Source of the DNA: Taishania sp045629585
Lineage (GTDB): Bacteria > Bacteroidota > Bacteroidia > Flavobacteriales_D > Crocinitomicaceae
DNA: 64,000 bases
NCBI GenBank assembly: GCA_045629585.1
Contig: JAZQRM010000064.1
Coordinates: forward strand, 76,722-140,721
Direction: 5' to 3'
Shown: positions 17,172 to 26,021 of the stretch, in pieces
Position numbering within the stretch: the first letter of the stretch is position 1
Layout of the letters: each line of letters starts with the position of its first letter
The notes under the pieces: model-generated
Told to the model about the DNA's origin: nothing
The model's input: only the letters and a program-made list of their open reading frames with translations
Databases searched by the model: none
Position numbers and translations under genes: made by a program

Positions 17172-18229
17172 TAGTTGGACTTTTATTCCTTGGAGTAATT
17201 GGGTTTTTCGGGTATAAAAACCGTCATGATATTCTAATGTTTGTTATAGGAAGTCAACGGACAATCAATAAAACAGAGGTTAAAATCGTGATTCCGGATG
17301 ATTTATCTATTGATTCATTAGCTGGTTTTTTGGTGGCTAAAAATATTCTTGAAGACAAAAAAGCATTTATCAAGCAGGTGAATAATTTGCAATTATCAGC
17401 AAGTGACTTGGACGGAGGGAAATATGCCATTTTATCTGGTACTAAAATCAATGATTTGATAGATGGAATGCGAAAAATGGAAAATGGCCATGGTAAAAAC
17501 GAATTAAAAGTAGCCTTGGTCTTTAACCGTTGCCGATTTATAGAGGATATTGGAATGAATATTGGAAGGTGTATCCAGGCGGATAGCGCCGAAATTGTAA
17601 ATTACATTAAAAATCCAAATACACTTCGACAATATAATTTCACTTTAGAACAAATGCCAGCCATGTTTATTCCCAATAAATATGAAATGTATTATGATAC
17701 TAATGCAGAAGAATTTGTCGCATTTATGGCAGAAGAGTTTAAAGCATTTTGGACAGAAGAAAGGAAACAAAAAGTACGTGAAATTGGACTTAAGTTTCCT
17801 TCTCAGGCTGTAACCTTAGCAAGTATTGTGTATTCTGAACAATCAAGAGTGAAGGAGGAATGGCCCATAATCGCTCGTTTATATTTGAATAGAATTGAAA
17901 AAGGAATGAAGCTTCAGTCGGATCCGACGTTTAAATATTGCTGGGGAACAAAATTAGATAAAGAACAACGTTTAACAGGAATTCATCGATCGATAGATTG
18001 TAATTATAATACGTACAAAATTCAAGGATTACCTCCGGGACCAATTTGTTTGGTCGGAGAGGATGTCATCGATGCAGTTCTGAACTCTCCAAAAAATGAT
18101 TACTTATTTATGTGTGCTCAAACGAATTTCACGGGTAAACATGACTTTACAGCAAGTGATGTACAGCACATGAAGAATGCTGCAATTTATCAGAAATGGT
18201 TGAAAGAACATTTGAAAAATAAGTCCTAA
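17108..18229 (+). CDS. mltG: Endolytic murein transglycosylase MltG
   Basis: 373 residues. A basic N-terminus (AKHRSKKSKKNSS) precedes one membrane helix (about 19-37), and the rest lies in the periplasm. The catalytic YceG-like domain has ASIVYSEQSRVKEEWPIIA with the conserved Glu of ASIVxxE, then LYLNRIEKGMKLQSDPT and GLPPGPICLVGEDVIDAVL. It cuts nascent glycan strands and so sets their length. The start at 17108 is chosen because it retains the basic-plus-helix topology; it lies inside the preceding acetyltransferase gene (64-base overlap). Confidence 0.93.
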   Translation: MAKHRSKKSKKNSSLSGGYKIVVGLLFLGVIGFFGYKNRHDILMFVIGSQRTINKTEVKIVIPDDLSIDSLAGFLVAKNILEDKKAFIKQVNNLQLSASDLDGGKYAILSGTKINDLIDGMRKMENGHGKNELKVALVFNRCRFIEDIGMNIGRCIQADSAEIVNYIKNPNTLRQYNFTLEQMPAMFIPNKYEMYYDTNAEEFVAFMAEEFKAFWTEERKQKVREIGLKFPSQAVTLASIVYSEQSRVKEEWPIIARLYLNRIEKGMKLQSDPTFKYCWGTKLDKEQRLTGIHRSIDCNYNTYKIQGLPPGPICLVGEDVIDAVLNSPKNDYLFMCAQTNFTGKHDFTASDVQHMKNAAIYQKWLKEHLKNKS

Positions 18230-18248
18230 ATAAAGTTATTTCTAAAAT

Positions 18249-20717
18249 ATGAAAAACGCTCTTTTTGCGCTAATGTTACTTTTTAGTATGCAAATTTTTG
18301 ATTGTTCTGTTAAAGCGAATTCTATTGTTACTTGGAGTGTTAAAGATGTAAATTCTCTAAAAGAAATAGCGCTAGGTGAAAAAGGATCTGTACAAGAAGC
18401 TTATATCCAGAACGGCTTATTACCAGATCCATTTGTAGGTGATAATGAGTTGTTGTTTCAATGGATGGAAGATCATAAATGGACTTTTAAAGGGAAGTTT
18501 ATTGTGAAGTATGATGACATTAAACAAACTAATTTAATCTTAGAATTTCCGAGCATAGATACTTACGCAGTGATAAAAGTGAATGGTAAGGAGGTTGGAA
18601 CAACAAATAATGCGTTTCGTACTTGGCGATTCAATGTCAAAGGACTTGTTCAGATTGGAACAAATACAGTGGAAGTGGTATTTACGCCTCCTATAATACA
18701 ACATAAAGAGGAATACAAAAAAGAAAAATATCATTTACCTGCTCCTAACGATTTACATTCTATACCAATTGCACCAAAAACACGAAAACCTCAATATCAT
18801 TTTGGGTGGGATTGGGCACCTCGCTTAAACCTGCTTGGATTTCACGAAGAAGTTAAATTTTTAGCATTCACAAAACCTCAGATTTGGAGTAGTAATATTC
18901 AAACGGAATCGATTCAATCAGAGGTCGCAAAACTTAAATTCTCCTGGGAATTTAGCCATCTCCCTGAAGGTGTGTATTGGACATCCTCAAATTTTACATT
19001 AAAAGATTTTTCTATAAAAGGTAATGTGGTGCAGGCGACGGCTATCGTCAATAATCCTCAGTTATGGATGCCGAATGGTTACGGAACACCTCATTTATAT
19101 TCGGATACATGGCTGCTGAGAGACGCGTCAGGAAAAGTTTTAGCTAAAAAAGAGGTTAAATTTGGTGTTCGTAAAGCGGAGCTGATTCAGGAGCAGGATC
19201 AGTTTGGAACTTCTTACCAAATCCGAGTGAATGGAACAGATGTATTCTGTAAAGGTGCTAACATTATTCCGCAGGAAGTTTTCATCTCGAAAATTGATAA
19301 GGATCGCATTGACCAATTGATAGAAGGTGCAACTTTTGCCAATGTTAATATGTTACGTGTTTGGGGTGGTGGTTATTACCCCTCGGATTACTTTTATCAG
19401 AGATGTGATGAATTAGGCATAATGGTTTGGCAAGACTTTATGTTTGCATGTGCAATGTATCCAGGCGATGATGCATATATTGAAAATATTGAACAAGAAG
19501 CGATCCAACAGATTCAAAGAATTGGTTCACATCCATCTGTTGTCTTATTTAATGGAAACAACGAGGTTGATATGGCGTGGAAACATTGGGGGTTTCAATT
19601 CAAATATTTATTAGGTTCAAAAGCACAACGAGAAATAGAATCTGCATATAATCGCTTGTTCAAAGGATTGTTAGAAGAAAAGGTTAAGGAATACACAACG
19701 ATTCCATATATTCATACCAGTCCACTAAGTAATTGGGGGAAAGAGGAGGATTTTAAGCATGGCTCGCAGCATTATTGGGGCGTTTGGCACGGACGTGACC
19801 CAATTGAAGATATGGGGAATAAAAGTGGGCGCTTCAATGCAGAATATGGTTTTCAATCTTTTCCAACTTATTCTACTTTAAGCAGTTTTGCCGATCCGCA
19901 GGATTGGGATTTGAACTCCAAAGTTATTAAGCATCATCAAAAAAGCCCTGTTGGTAATGGAATGATTAAAAAACATTCGGATCAATTGTATGGGAAAACA
20001 GATGATTTTATGGATTTCGTCTATTATTCACAATTAACACAAGCAAAGGCTGTTGAATTAGCTGTTGCTGGTCATAGAGCGAGTTTCCCTAAGTGTGCAG
20101 GAACCTTGTATTGGCAATTAAATGATTGTTGGCCTGCTCCGACATGGTCCTCAATTGATTATTTCAATAATTATAAAGCGCAGCATTATAAAATGCGAGA
20201 TCTTTTCAAACCCACTGCTGTTGTAGCTGTTGAGCAAAAGATGGGGGTAAAAGAATTCTATGTCGTGACAGAGAAAGAAAAACCGTTAGAGATTCAAGTG
20301 GAATATTTTGATTTGCAAGGTGAATTTATCGAAATGCACATTCTTCCAATAGATTTGAATGCTTACGGAATTAAAAAGCTACCATTAAGTCTTTTGCAAC
20401 AGAAGCCTTTGACAGAATATATCGTTCGATTTGTGTTTGATGGAAATCAAAAAGATGCTTTTTATTATTTCAACGAAGTTAAATCACCAAGAAAAGTACA
20501 AACTTCTTCTGATTTTGAACTAATAACAGATAAAGACGGAATGCAAAAAATACGTATCGATGTAAAAAAAGCGATGTTGGATGTTTGGATTACCGGAGCG
20601 CAAGAACATGTCTATTTACAAGAGAATTTTAAGACTTTACTTCCTGGAAAGCATGAGTTCGAGATAAGAAGTGCTAAAAAATTGTCAAAAGATGATATTA
20701 TATTGAAGTTTAGATAG
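18249..20717 (+). CDS. Secreted GH2 beta-mannosidase-like glycosidase
   Basis: 822 residues with a signal peptide (about 1-23). The order is N-terminal sugar-binding jelly roll (about 30-200), Ig-like domain (about 215-310), TIM barrel (about 320-640) and C-terminal beta domains. The acid/base Glu439 sits in FNGNNEVDMAW and the nucleophile Glu532 in NAEYGFQSFP. The segment WDWAPRLNLLG is typical of beta-mannosidases. It should release terminal beta-linked mannose from oligosaccharides in the periplasm or outside. It follows mltG by 19 bases; no polysaccharide-utilisation SusC/D pair is nearby. Confidence 0.88.
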   Translation: MKNALFALMLLFSMQIFDCSVKANSIVTWSVKDVNSLKEIALGEKGSVQEAYIQNGLLPDPFVGDNELLFQWMEDHKWTFKGKFIVKYDDIKQTNLILEFPSIDTYAVIKVNGKEVGTTNNAFRTWRFNVKGLVQIGTNTVEVVFTPPIIQHKEEYKKEKYHLPAPNDLHSIPIAPKTRKPQYHFGWDWAPRLNLLGFHEEVKFLAFTKPQIWSSNIQTESIQSEVAKLKFSWEFSHLPEGVYWTSSNFTLKDFSIKGNVVQATAIVNNPQLWMPNGYGTPHLYSDTWLLRDASGKVLAKKEVKFGVRKAELIQEQDQFGTSYQIRVNGTDVFCKGANIIPQEVFISKIDKDRIDQLIEGATFANVNMLRVWGGGYYPSDYFYQRCDELGIMVWQDFMFACAMYPGDDAYIENIEQEAIQQIQRIGSHPSVVLFNGNNEVDMAWKHWGFQFKYLLGSKAQREIESAYNRLFKGLLEEKVKEYTTIPYIHTSPLSNWGKEEDFKHGSQHYWGVWHGRDPIEDMGNKSGRFNAEYGFQSFPTYSTLSSFADPQDWDLNSKVIKHHQKSPVGNGMIKKHSDQLYGKTDDFMDFVYYSQLTQAKAVELAVAGHRASFPKCAGTLYWQLNDCWPAPTWSSIDYFNNYKAQHYKMRDLFKPTAVVAVEQKMGVKEFYVVTEKEKPLEIQVEYFDLQGEFIEMHILPIDLNAYGIKKLPLSLLQQKPLTEYIVRFVFDGNQKDAFYYFNEVKSPRKVQTSSDFELITDKDGMQKIRIDVKKAMLDVWITGAQEHVYLQENFKTLLPGKHEFEIRSAKKLSKDDIILKFR

Positions 20718-20724
20718 TTTATTA

Positions 20725-20755
20725 TTTGACAATAGTGTTAAGAAGTTTATTTTTG
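20725..20755 (+). promoter_or_regulatory. Promoter of the MarR-barrel operon (leaderless)
   Basis: TTTG (20725-20728), 19-base spacer, TATTTTTG (20748-20755), then 4 bases (TGAT) to the ATG at 20760. Textbook consensus, with transcription starting at or beside the start codon. Confidence 0.8.
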
Positions 20756-20759
20756 TGAT

Positions 20760-21218
20760 ATGGGTTTGGAGGAAGAAACGGGAGCAAATTTTATATCTGA
20801 AGATCATAAGATGATGATCAATATTCGATACACGTCGAACTTAATTCTGCATTTTCAGAATAATTTTGTGGGACAATTCGACTTATCAATGCCTCAATTC
20901 AATATTTTACGAATACTGCGTGGTGCAAAAGAGGCGATTTCTGTTCAAACGATTAAGGATAGAATGATTGAGAAATCTCCCAATACAACGCGTTTGTTGG
21001 ATAAATTACTTGAAAAGCAGCTCATAACACGTGAGCAGTCAATGTGTGACCGTCGGTGCTATTTCATTACCATTACTCAAAAAGGATTAGCTATATTAGC
21101 AGAAATAGATGAAGACATAGACGGAAGTAGTCTTATTCCAGGTGTTTTGACCCAAGAGGAAGCTGCTACATTAAATCAATTGTTAGATAAATTAAGAACA
21201 GGGTATATCTCTAAATAA
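20760..21218 (+). CDS. MarR-family transcriptional regulator
   Basis: 152 residues with a winged helix-turn-helix of MarR type: FDLSMPQFNILRILRGAKEAISVQTIKDRM (helices 2-4) and NTTRLLDKLLEKQLITREQSMCDRRCYFITITQKG (recognition helix and wing with the conserved D-R-R). It binds DNA as a dimer; its ligand is unknown. The adjacent Cys-containing wing (SMCDRRCYF) could allow redox sensing, but that is only a possibility. It is 4 bases upstream of an outer-membrane barrel gene, so the pair is an operon and that gene is a likely target. Confidence 0.92.
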   Translation: MGLEEETGANFISEDHKMMINIRYTSNLILHFQNNFVGQFDLSMPQFNILRILRGAKEAISVQTIKDRMIEKSPNTTRLLDKLLEKQLITREQSMCDRRCYFITITQKGLAILAEIDEDIDGSSLIPGVLTQEEAATLNQLLDKLRTGYISK

Positions 21219-21222
21219 AAAT

Positions 21223-23649
21223 ATGAAATTTTACGTATCAGCTCTTTTTGTAATTGCCTCTGCTTTTACTTATGCGCAAACTATTTTATCAGGGGAGGTT
21301 AGGGACGCTAAAACTCAAACTCCAATTGAGTATGCACAATTCCGACTTTTAAATCCAGTAGATTCATCATTGGTTACAGGTACGACAACGGATGAGAATG
21401 GTAAGTTTTTGTTAGAAAATGCACCTAAAGGGATTTATCTGGGAAGGATATCTTATTCTGGATATGATTTACTTTATATACAAGACATTAAAATTCAAGA
21501 GCAACAATCCATTCAATTGGGAAAAATTCAGTTGTATGAGTTGAAGACGGAAACGCTTGAAGAGCTGGTGGTGGTTGCTAATCTGGATATATTAAAAGCT
21601 GGAATTGACAAAAAAGTGTATAATGTAGAATCGGATGTGGCCGCTCGGGGTGCAGGTGCGGATGAGGTTTTAAGTAATATTCCTTCTGTTACTTTGGATG
21701 AAGAAGGTCGGGTTACCATGCGTGGCGATGGTGCTGTTACCATCTTGATTAATGGACAGCCGAGTTCTATGACAGGTACAGGCGGGAATTTTCTAAGCAG
21801 TATCCCTTCTAGTCAAATTGAGCGTATTGAAGTAGTCACAAATCCTTCTGCTAAATACGACCCTGATGGTACAGCTGGTATCATAAATATCATCTTGAAA
21901 AAAAATAAGATTCGAGGATTTAACGGACAAGTTTCTGCTACAGGAGGACTACCTGGCCATGATCATAAACTGAATGCCGTGTTGAGTTTTAGAAATGAAA
22001 AATGGAATGTGTTTGGATCCTATGGTTTTGACTACATGGAAGGATACAGAGATAATAATAGTGAAATCAAGCGCTTTTCTGGTTTAGATACAATGTCCAT
22101 AGTGCAAAAAAGAACCGGTATGGACTTTAGAAGAGGACATGTAGGTCGTGTAGGTTTTGATTACTATATAAACACAAAAAATACGATCGGATTTGCTGCC
22201 AATGCGCAGGTTTCAGACCGTAATCGGACAGGTGTTCAGGATAATAATCAAACATTTAATGGTGTTGGGAATGCGCAGTGGTTCCGAAATTCGGAAGAAC
22301 CGAGTGAACGTCGTGGTTTGGATTTTAATCTGTATTCTACACATACGTTGAAAAATGAAAACATGAAATTATCTACAAGCTTTGCCAATTCAAATTCTAA
22401 AAATGATGAACAAGGATTGTTTGAACAAGATACAACATTGTACGGTGGTCTAAGCAATATTTGGAATCCTGCCTATCTAAGACAATTTGCAAAAACGAAT
22501 AACAATAGTTTTATCGGACAAGTCGATTTTGAACATTTGATTCCGAAACATAAATTACGTTATGAAGTAGGGGTGAAATCAATCATTAAAGGTGAAAAGT
22601 TAGTCGGTAACTCCGATCGATATAGTTATGCATCCAATTCTTTTGTTAATGACCCATTTGCGGTTTATGATTATAGTTATAAAGAACAAGTTTACAGTGC
22701 TTACGGTACAGTTGGTCAAGAGCTAGGGAAGTTCAAATATCAAGTAGGTTTTAGAGGTGAATATGCGGTGCAGTCACCAACGTTGAAGTCACAAGATATT
22801 GCCGTTACTAAAGAATATTTTAATTTATATCCTTCTGCTCATTTAAGATATGCTTTGAAGGAAAAAAGTGAATTAAGTTTATCCTATTCTCGACGTGTGA
22901 ATAGACCTAGTTCACAAGACTTAAATCCGTTCACTAATTATGCAGATCCCTACAATTTACGATCTGGAAACCCTTATTTGAATCCAGAATACATAAATTC
23001 ATTTGATTTAGGTTATACCCAACAAATAAAAAAAGTGACGATTACTTCCAGTATTTATTATCGAGAAACGAGAGATGCTATTACAAGAGTTAAGCGCTTT
23101 ACGTCCGATAATACAGCTACAGTTACAATGGATAACGTTGCCCGAAATCAAGTGACAGGTTTAGAGCTAGTGTTGCAGGTTAGGCCTACTTCTTGGTGGA
23201 GAAATACATTGTCGTTTGATGGTTCTTATATTGTATTTACAAATAAAGAGACAGGCGCAACTGATTTTAATAATAAAGGTTTTAACTGGGGAATTAAATA
23301 TACTGGAGCAGTAGATTTTTGGAAGAAAACAGCTACCGTACAAGTCAATGTTAACCATTCGGCACCTCGAATTACTGCGCAAGGTAAAGTATATCCATGG
23401 AGATTTGTTGATATTAGCGTTTCAAAGTCATTCTTGAAACGTAATTTGATTGTTTCGTTGAAATTAGCAGATGTCTTCAATACCAAAGGTTTTAAAATGT
23501 ATGTTGATCAACCGTTGATATATCAATATTCAGATTTTAATTTCCAAACTCGACGTGTCTATTTAACGTTGACTTATAAGTTTGGTAAATTTGAGGTAAG
23601 TAAAAAAGAGATGCCTAAGATGGATGGTGAAGGTGGTGGAGATTTCTAA
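21223..23649 (+). CDS. TonB-dependent-receptor-like outer membrane barrel protein
   Basis: 808 residues. Signal peptide (about 1-18), a carboxypeptidase-D-like regulatory domain (about 22-110: GEVRDAKTQTPIEYAQFRL), a plug-like domain (about 120-225, with ERIEVVTNPSAKYDPDGTAGIINI), and a C-terminal 22-strand type barrel (OMP_b-brl_3) ending with an aromatic strand (LTYKFGKFEV) and a short tail. Such proteins take up or export unidentified ligands across the outer membrane. No SusD partner gene follows. It shares an operon with the MarR regulator directly upstream, which probably controls it. Confidence 0.9.
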   Translation: MKFYVSALFVIASAFTYAQTILSGEVRDAKTQTPIEYAQFRLLNPVDSSLVTGTTTDENGKFLLENAPKGIYLGRISYSGYDLLYIQDIKIQEQQSIQLGKIQLYELKTETLEELVVVANLDILKAGIDKKVYNVESDVAARGAGADEVLSNIPSVTLDEEGRVTMRGDGAVTILINGQPSSMTGTGGNFLSSIPSSQIERIEVVTNPSAKYDPDGTAGIINIILKKNKIRGFNGQVSATGGLPGHDHKLNAVLSFRNEKWNVFGSYGFDYMEGYRDNNSEIKRFSGLDTMSIVQKRTGMDFRRGHVGRVGFDYYINTKNTIGFAANAQVSDRNRTGVQDNNQTFNGVGNAQWFRNSEEPSERRGLDFNLYSTHTLKNENMKLSTSFANSNSKNDEQGLFEQDTTLYGGLSNIWNPAYLRQFAKTNNNSFIGQVDFEHLIPKHKLRYEVGVKSIIKGEKLVGNSDRYSYASNSFVNDPFAVYDYSYKEQVYSAYGTVGQELGKFKYQVGFRGEYAVQSPTLKSQDIAVTKEYFNLYPSAHLRYALKEKSELSLSYSRRVNRPSSQDLNPFTNYADPYNLRSGNPYLNPEYINSFDLGYTQQIKKVTITSSIYYRETRDAITRVKRFTSDNTATVTMDNVARNQVTGLELVLQVRPTSWWRNTLSFDGSYIVFTNKETGATDFNNKGFNWGIKYTGAVDFWKKTATVQVNVNHSAPRITAQGKVYPWRFVDISVSKSFLKRNLIVSLKLADVFNTKGFKMYVDQPLIYQYSDFNFQTRRVYLTLTYKFGKFEVSKKEMPKMDGEGGGDF

Positions 23650-23710
23650 ATTTTGTTAAAAATTTTAGACGGTCATTTTTTAGATTAGTTTAGTGCTTTT
23701 TATTTCATTT

Positions 23711-24196
23711 ATGGTTCGACTACACATAATTCTAATAGGACTATTTTTTGCACCTTTCATACTAGGAGCACAAACGTGTACAAATTGTGATACTACCTTT
23801 TATTATCGAAAGAAACCGTTAGGTGAGCTTGAAAAGCTTTATCCAACTCGTATTATTTGCTATTTTCAAAATGAGAATGGACCAACAGATCAAAAATGTT
23901 TTGAAACAGAGTGGAAGGAAGGAAAGCAAAATGGGGTTGAAAAAAAATTCATTTATGAAGATTCCATTCTACTAAGAAATCTCTGGGGTAAGTCTTTTAA
24001 GGCAAATGCCGCTCCGTGGCGAAAAAAAATATTTGGGGCGAAGGTGCAAATGCGACCACTTGAATATAAAGGCTATTGGAAAGATGGGAAGAAGAATTTT
24101 AAGTGGTATTACTACGACCATTCTGGACGAAATATTAAGGTAGCACGGTATGAAGTGTACAAAAATGGGGTGCTAAAAAAGGCTAAACAATATTAA
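23711..24196 (+). CDS. Secreted MORN-like repeat protein
   Basis: 161 residues from the ATG at 23711; an in-frame GTG at 23693 would add six residues ahead of the signal peptide. The signal peptide is about 1-19. The mature part contains WKEGKQNGVEKKFIYEDSILLRNLWG and YKGYWKDGKKNFKWYYYDHSGR, short Gly/Trp/Lys-containing strands like MORN or YwqK repeats. It is probably periplasmic or surface-located; no function can be assigned. Its stop overlaps the stop of the convergent methyltransferase gene in the sequence TTAA. Confidence 0.7.
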   Translation: MVRLHIILIGLFFAPFILGAQTCTNCDTTFYYRKKPLGELEKLYPTRIICYFQNENGPTDQKCFETEWKEGKQNGVEKKFIYEDSILLRNLWGKSFKANAAPWRKKIFGAKVQMRPLEYKGYWKDGKKNFKWYYYDHSGRNIKVARYEVYKNGVLKKAKQY

Positions 24197-24753
24197 CCTT
24201 TTCTACATCGATAGATAAACGCTGGCGGCAAGTTTAATAACGTGTAATCAATACTTACATGAGAAAATACAGATTGTAAATCTTCTTTTGCATTTAAGGA
24301 GTACTGGAATTGGACGTATCTTCCTTTGTTTTTTAAACAATCAAATGCCGTTTGAATAACTTTTTTCTTGAGTTCAGAATCAAATGCAGCTAATGGGAGT
24401 GAGGAGATTATGATATCAACCGACGCTAACCCTAATTCGTTCATAAAACGAGGTAAATCAGTTGCTGAACCATGAATCAAGAGTAATCGAGGGTCCGTGA
24501 TCTGATTCTTCAAACCCTCGAATAAAGATGTATTTAACTCGATACTAATTAATTTAGCATCAGGAGCAATTCTATTTAGTATTTCACGTGTAAAAACACC
24601 CGTACCTGGTCCAAATTCAACAATGTTTTTAGCCTTATCAATTGCAATGTTCTTCAACATTTTTTTGGTAAGAAAGGGAGAGCTTGGGGTTACAGCTCCA
24701 ATTTGTTTATAGTTTTTAATGAATTGAAGTCCAAATTTCGTGCGTTTTTCCAT
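24193..24753 (-). CDS. Class I SAM-dependent methyltransferase (PmtA-like)
   Basis: 186 residues. The SAM-binding motif is NIVEFGPGTGVFTREIL (about 43-59), followed by ISIELN and DIIISSLPL. The N-terminal FIKNYKQIGAVTPSSPFLTKKM matches bacterial phospholipid N-methyltransferases related to PmtA and rRNA adenine dimethylases. A role in methylating phosphatidylethanolamine is likely but not proven. It lies 8 bases downstream of the dihydroorotase-like gene and is the last gene of a leftward operon starting with the BatA gene. Confidence 0.8.
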   Translation of the reverse strand: MEKRTKFGLQFIKNYKQIGAVTPSSPFLTKKMLKNIAIDKAKNIVEFGPGTGVFTREILNRIAPDAKLISIELNTSLFEGLKNQITDPRLLLIHGSATDLPRFMNELGLASVDIIISSLPLAAFDSELKKKVIQTAFDCLKNKGRYVQFQYSLNAKEDLQSVFSHVSIDYTLLNLPPAFIYRCRKG

Positions 24754-24761
24754 ATTTCGAA

Positions 24762-26018
24762 TTAATGCACCACAAAAGTATCATTGTTAATGATTCCAAC
24801 TACTTTTCCGATGAATTTTTTCTTCACTAAATTAGTATTAATTGAAAGTGAACTATTATTGGTAAGGTCAAATTGCCACTCTTCTGTTTCATCAAATAAA
24901 GTAAGATCCGCTTTTGAACCTTTTTCAATCGGTTGGCTTTCAACTCCTATAAGTTTAGCAGCATTTATAGTTAAAGCAATAAGAACTTTATCAAGATCGA
25001 ATTCAGGACATTCTTTTAGTGCGGAAAAAACAGTTTGCAATTGGATGTTTCCAAAAGCCGCATGATCAAATTCTACTTCCGTTTCTTCTATATCATTAGG
25101 TCGGTGGTCAGAAGCGATGCAGTCAATGGTACCCTTCAATACTCCCTCCCATAATGCTTTTCGGTCGCTTTCCTTGCGTAAAACAGGCATAAATTTAAAG
25201 TGGGAAGAGAAATCCAATACTTCTTCTTCGGTATAAAGTAAATTAGCGACATGTACGTCGCAGGTTACTTTTAGCCCTTTATCTTTTGCTTGCTTTACTA
25301 AGTTTACACTTTCGGCACAAGACAAACCGGTTAAATGGATTTCAGCATCGGTGTATTCAGCTAGTCTTAAGTTACGCTCAATTTGGATGATTTCTGCATA
25401 ATGTGTATCTGCTTTTAGCCCTGTTCGTGTAGATGCTACGCCTTCGTTAATGATACCTTGACCAGCCATTGAATAGTCACGTGAGAAGCCTATAACTTTA
25501 CCACCAAAGTTTTTACTATACAAAAGCGCGCGATACATTATACCTGATGAAACAGGTTTTAAATCATCGGAGAATAGGCGTACACCATTTGTGTACATGT
25601 CATACATTTCAGCAAGCGACTCTCCTTTCATCCCCACTGTTAATGCTCCAATTGGGTGGATACTTGTTGGGAATCCCTCCGCTTTACGCAAAATGTATTG
25701 AATTGCTGTTTTTCCATCAACAACAGGATCTGTATTAGGTAAAGTTGCTATATGGGTAAATCCTCCCTTGGCAGCCGTTTTTAAGGCTGAATCAACGGTT
25801 TCCTTATGCTCAAAACCAGGGTCACAAATGCTTGTTTTGATGTCAATCCATCCTCTGGAGATCCATAAATTATTACTTTCTATTACTTTTACATCATTTA
25901 CTGCTAATGCTTCTCCAATTTCAGTAATTATACCATCCTCTATCAATACATCCACTTTTTTGTTGTTAAAAGTAGATGCTCCATCCTTCACTGTTGCGTT
26001 TTTGATAAGTAATTTCAT
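24762..26018 (-). CDS. Dihydroorotase-like protein lacking the zinc ligands
   Basis: 418 residues, full-length amidohydrolase barrel closest to class I dihydroorotases: GALTVGMKGESLAEM, LFSDDLKPVSSG and IASDHRPND are recognisable. The metal-binding histidines are missing. The canonical D-x-H-x-H-x-R-x-P-G reads D59-I-K61-T-S63-I-C65-D-P67-G68, the HAED-type motif reads GFSRDY, and the HVST-type motif reads HLTGLS. Asp151/152 and Asp304 remain. Flavobacterial proteins annotated pyrC often look like this. It may be a non-catalytic partner of aspartate transcarbamoylase or act by a different mechanism. Middle gene of the BatA operon. Confidence 0.82.
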   Translation of the reverse strand: MKLLIKNATVKDGASTFNNKKVDVLIEDGIITEIGEALAVNDVKVIESNNLWISRGWIDIKTSICDPGFEHKETVDSALKTAAKGGFTHIATLPNTDPVVDGKTAIQYILRKAEGFPTSIHPIGALTVGMKGESLAEMYDMYTNGVRLFSDDLKPVSSGIMYRALLYSKNFGGKVIGFSRDYSMAGQGIINEGVASTRTGLKADTHYAEIIQIERNLRLAEYTDAEIHLTGLSCAESVNLVKQAKDKGLKVTCDVHVANLLYTEEEVLDFSSHFKFMPVLRKESDRKALWEGVLKGTIDCIASDHRPNDIEETEVEFDHAAFGNIQLQTVFSALKECPEFDLDKVLIALTINAAKLIGVESQPIEKGSKADLTLFDETEEWQFDLTNNSSLSINTNLVKKKFIGKVVGIINNDTFVVH

Positions 26019-26021
26019 AAT

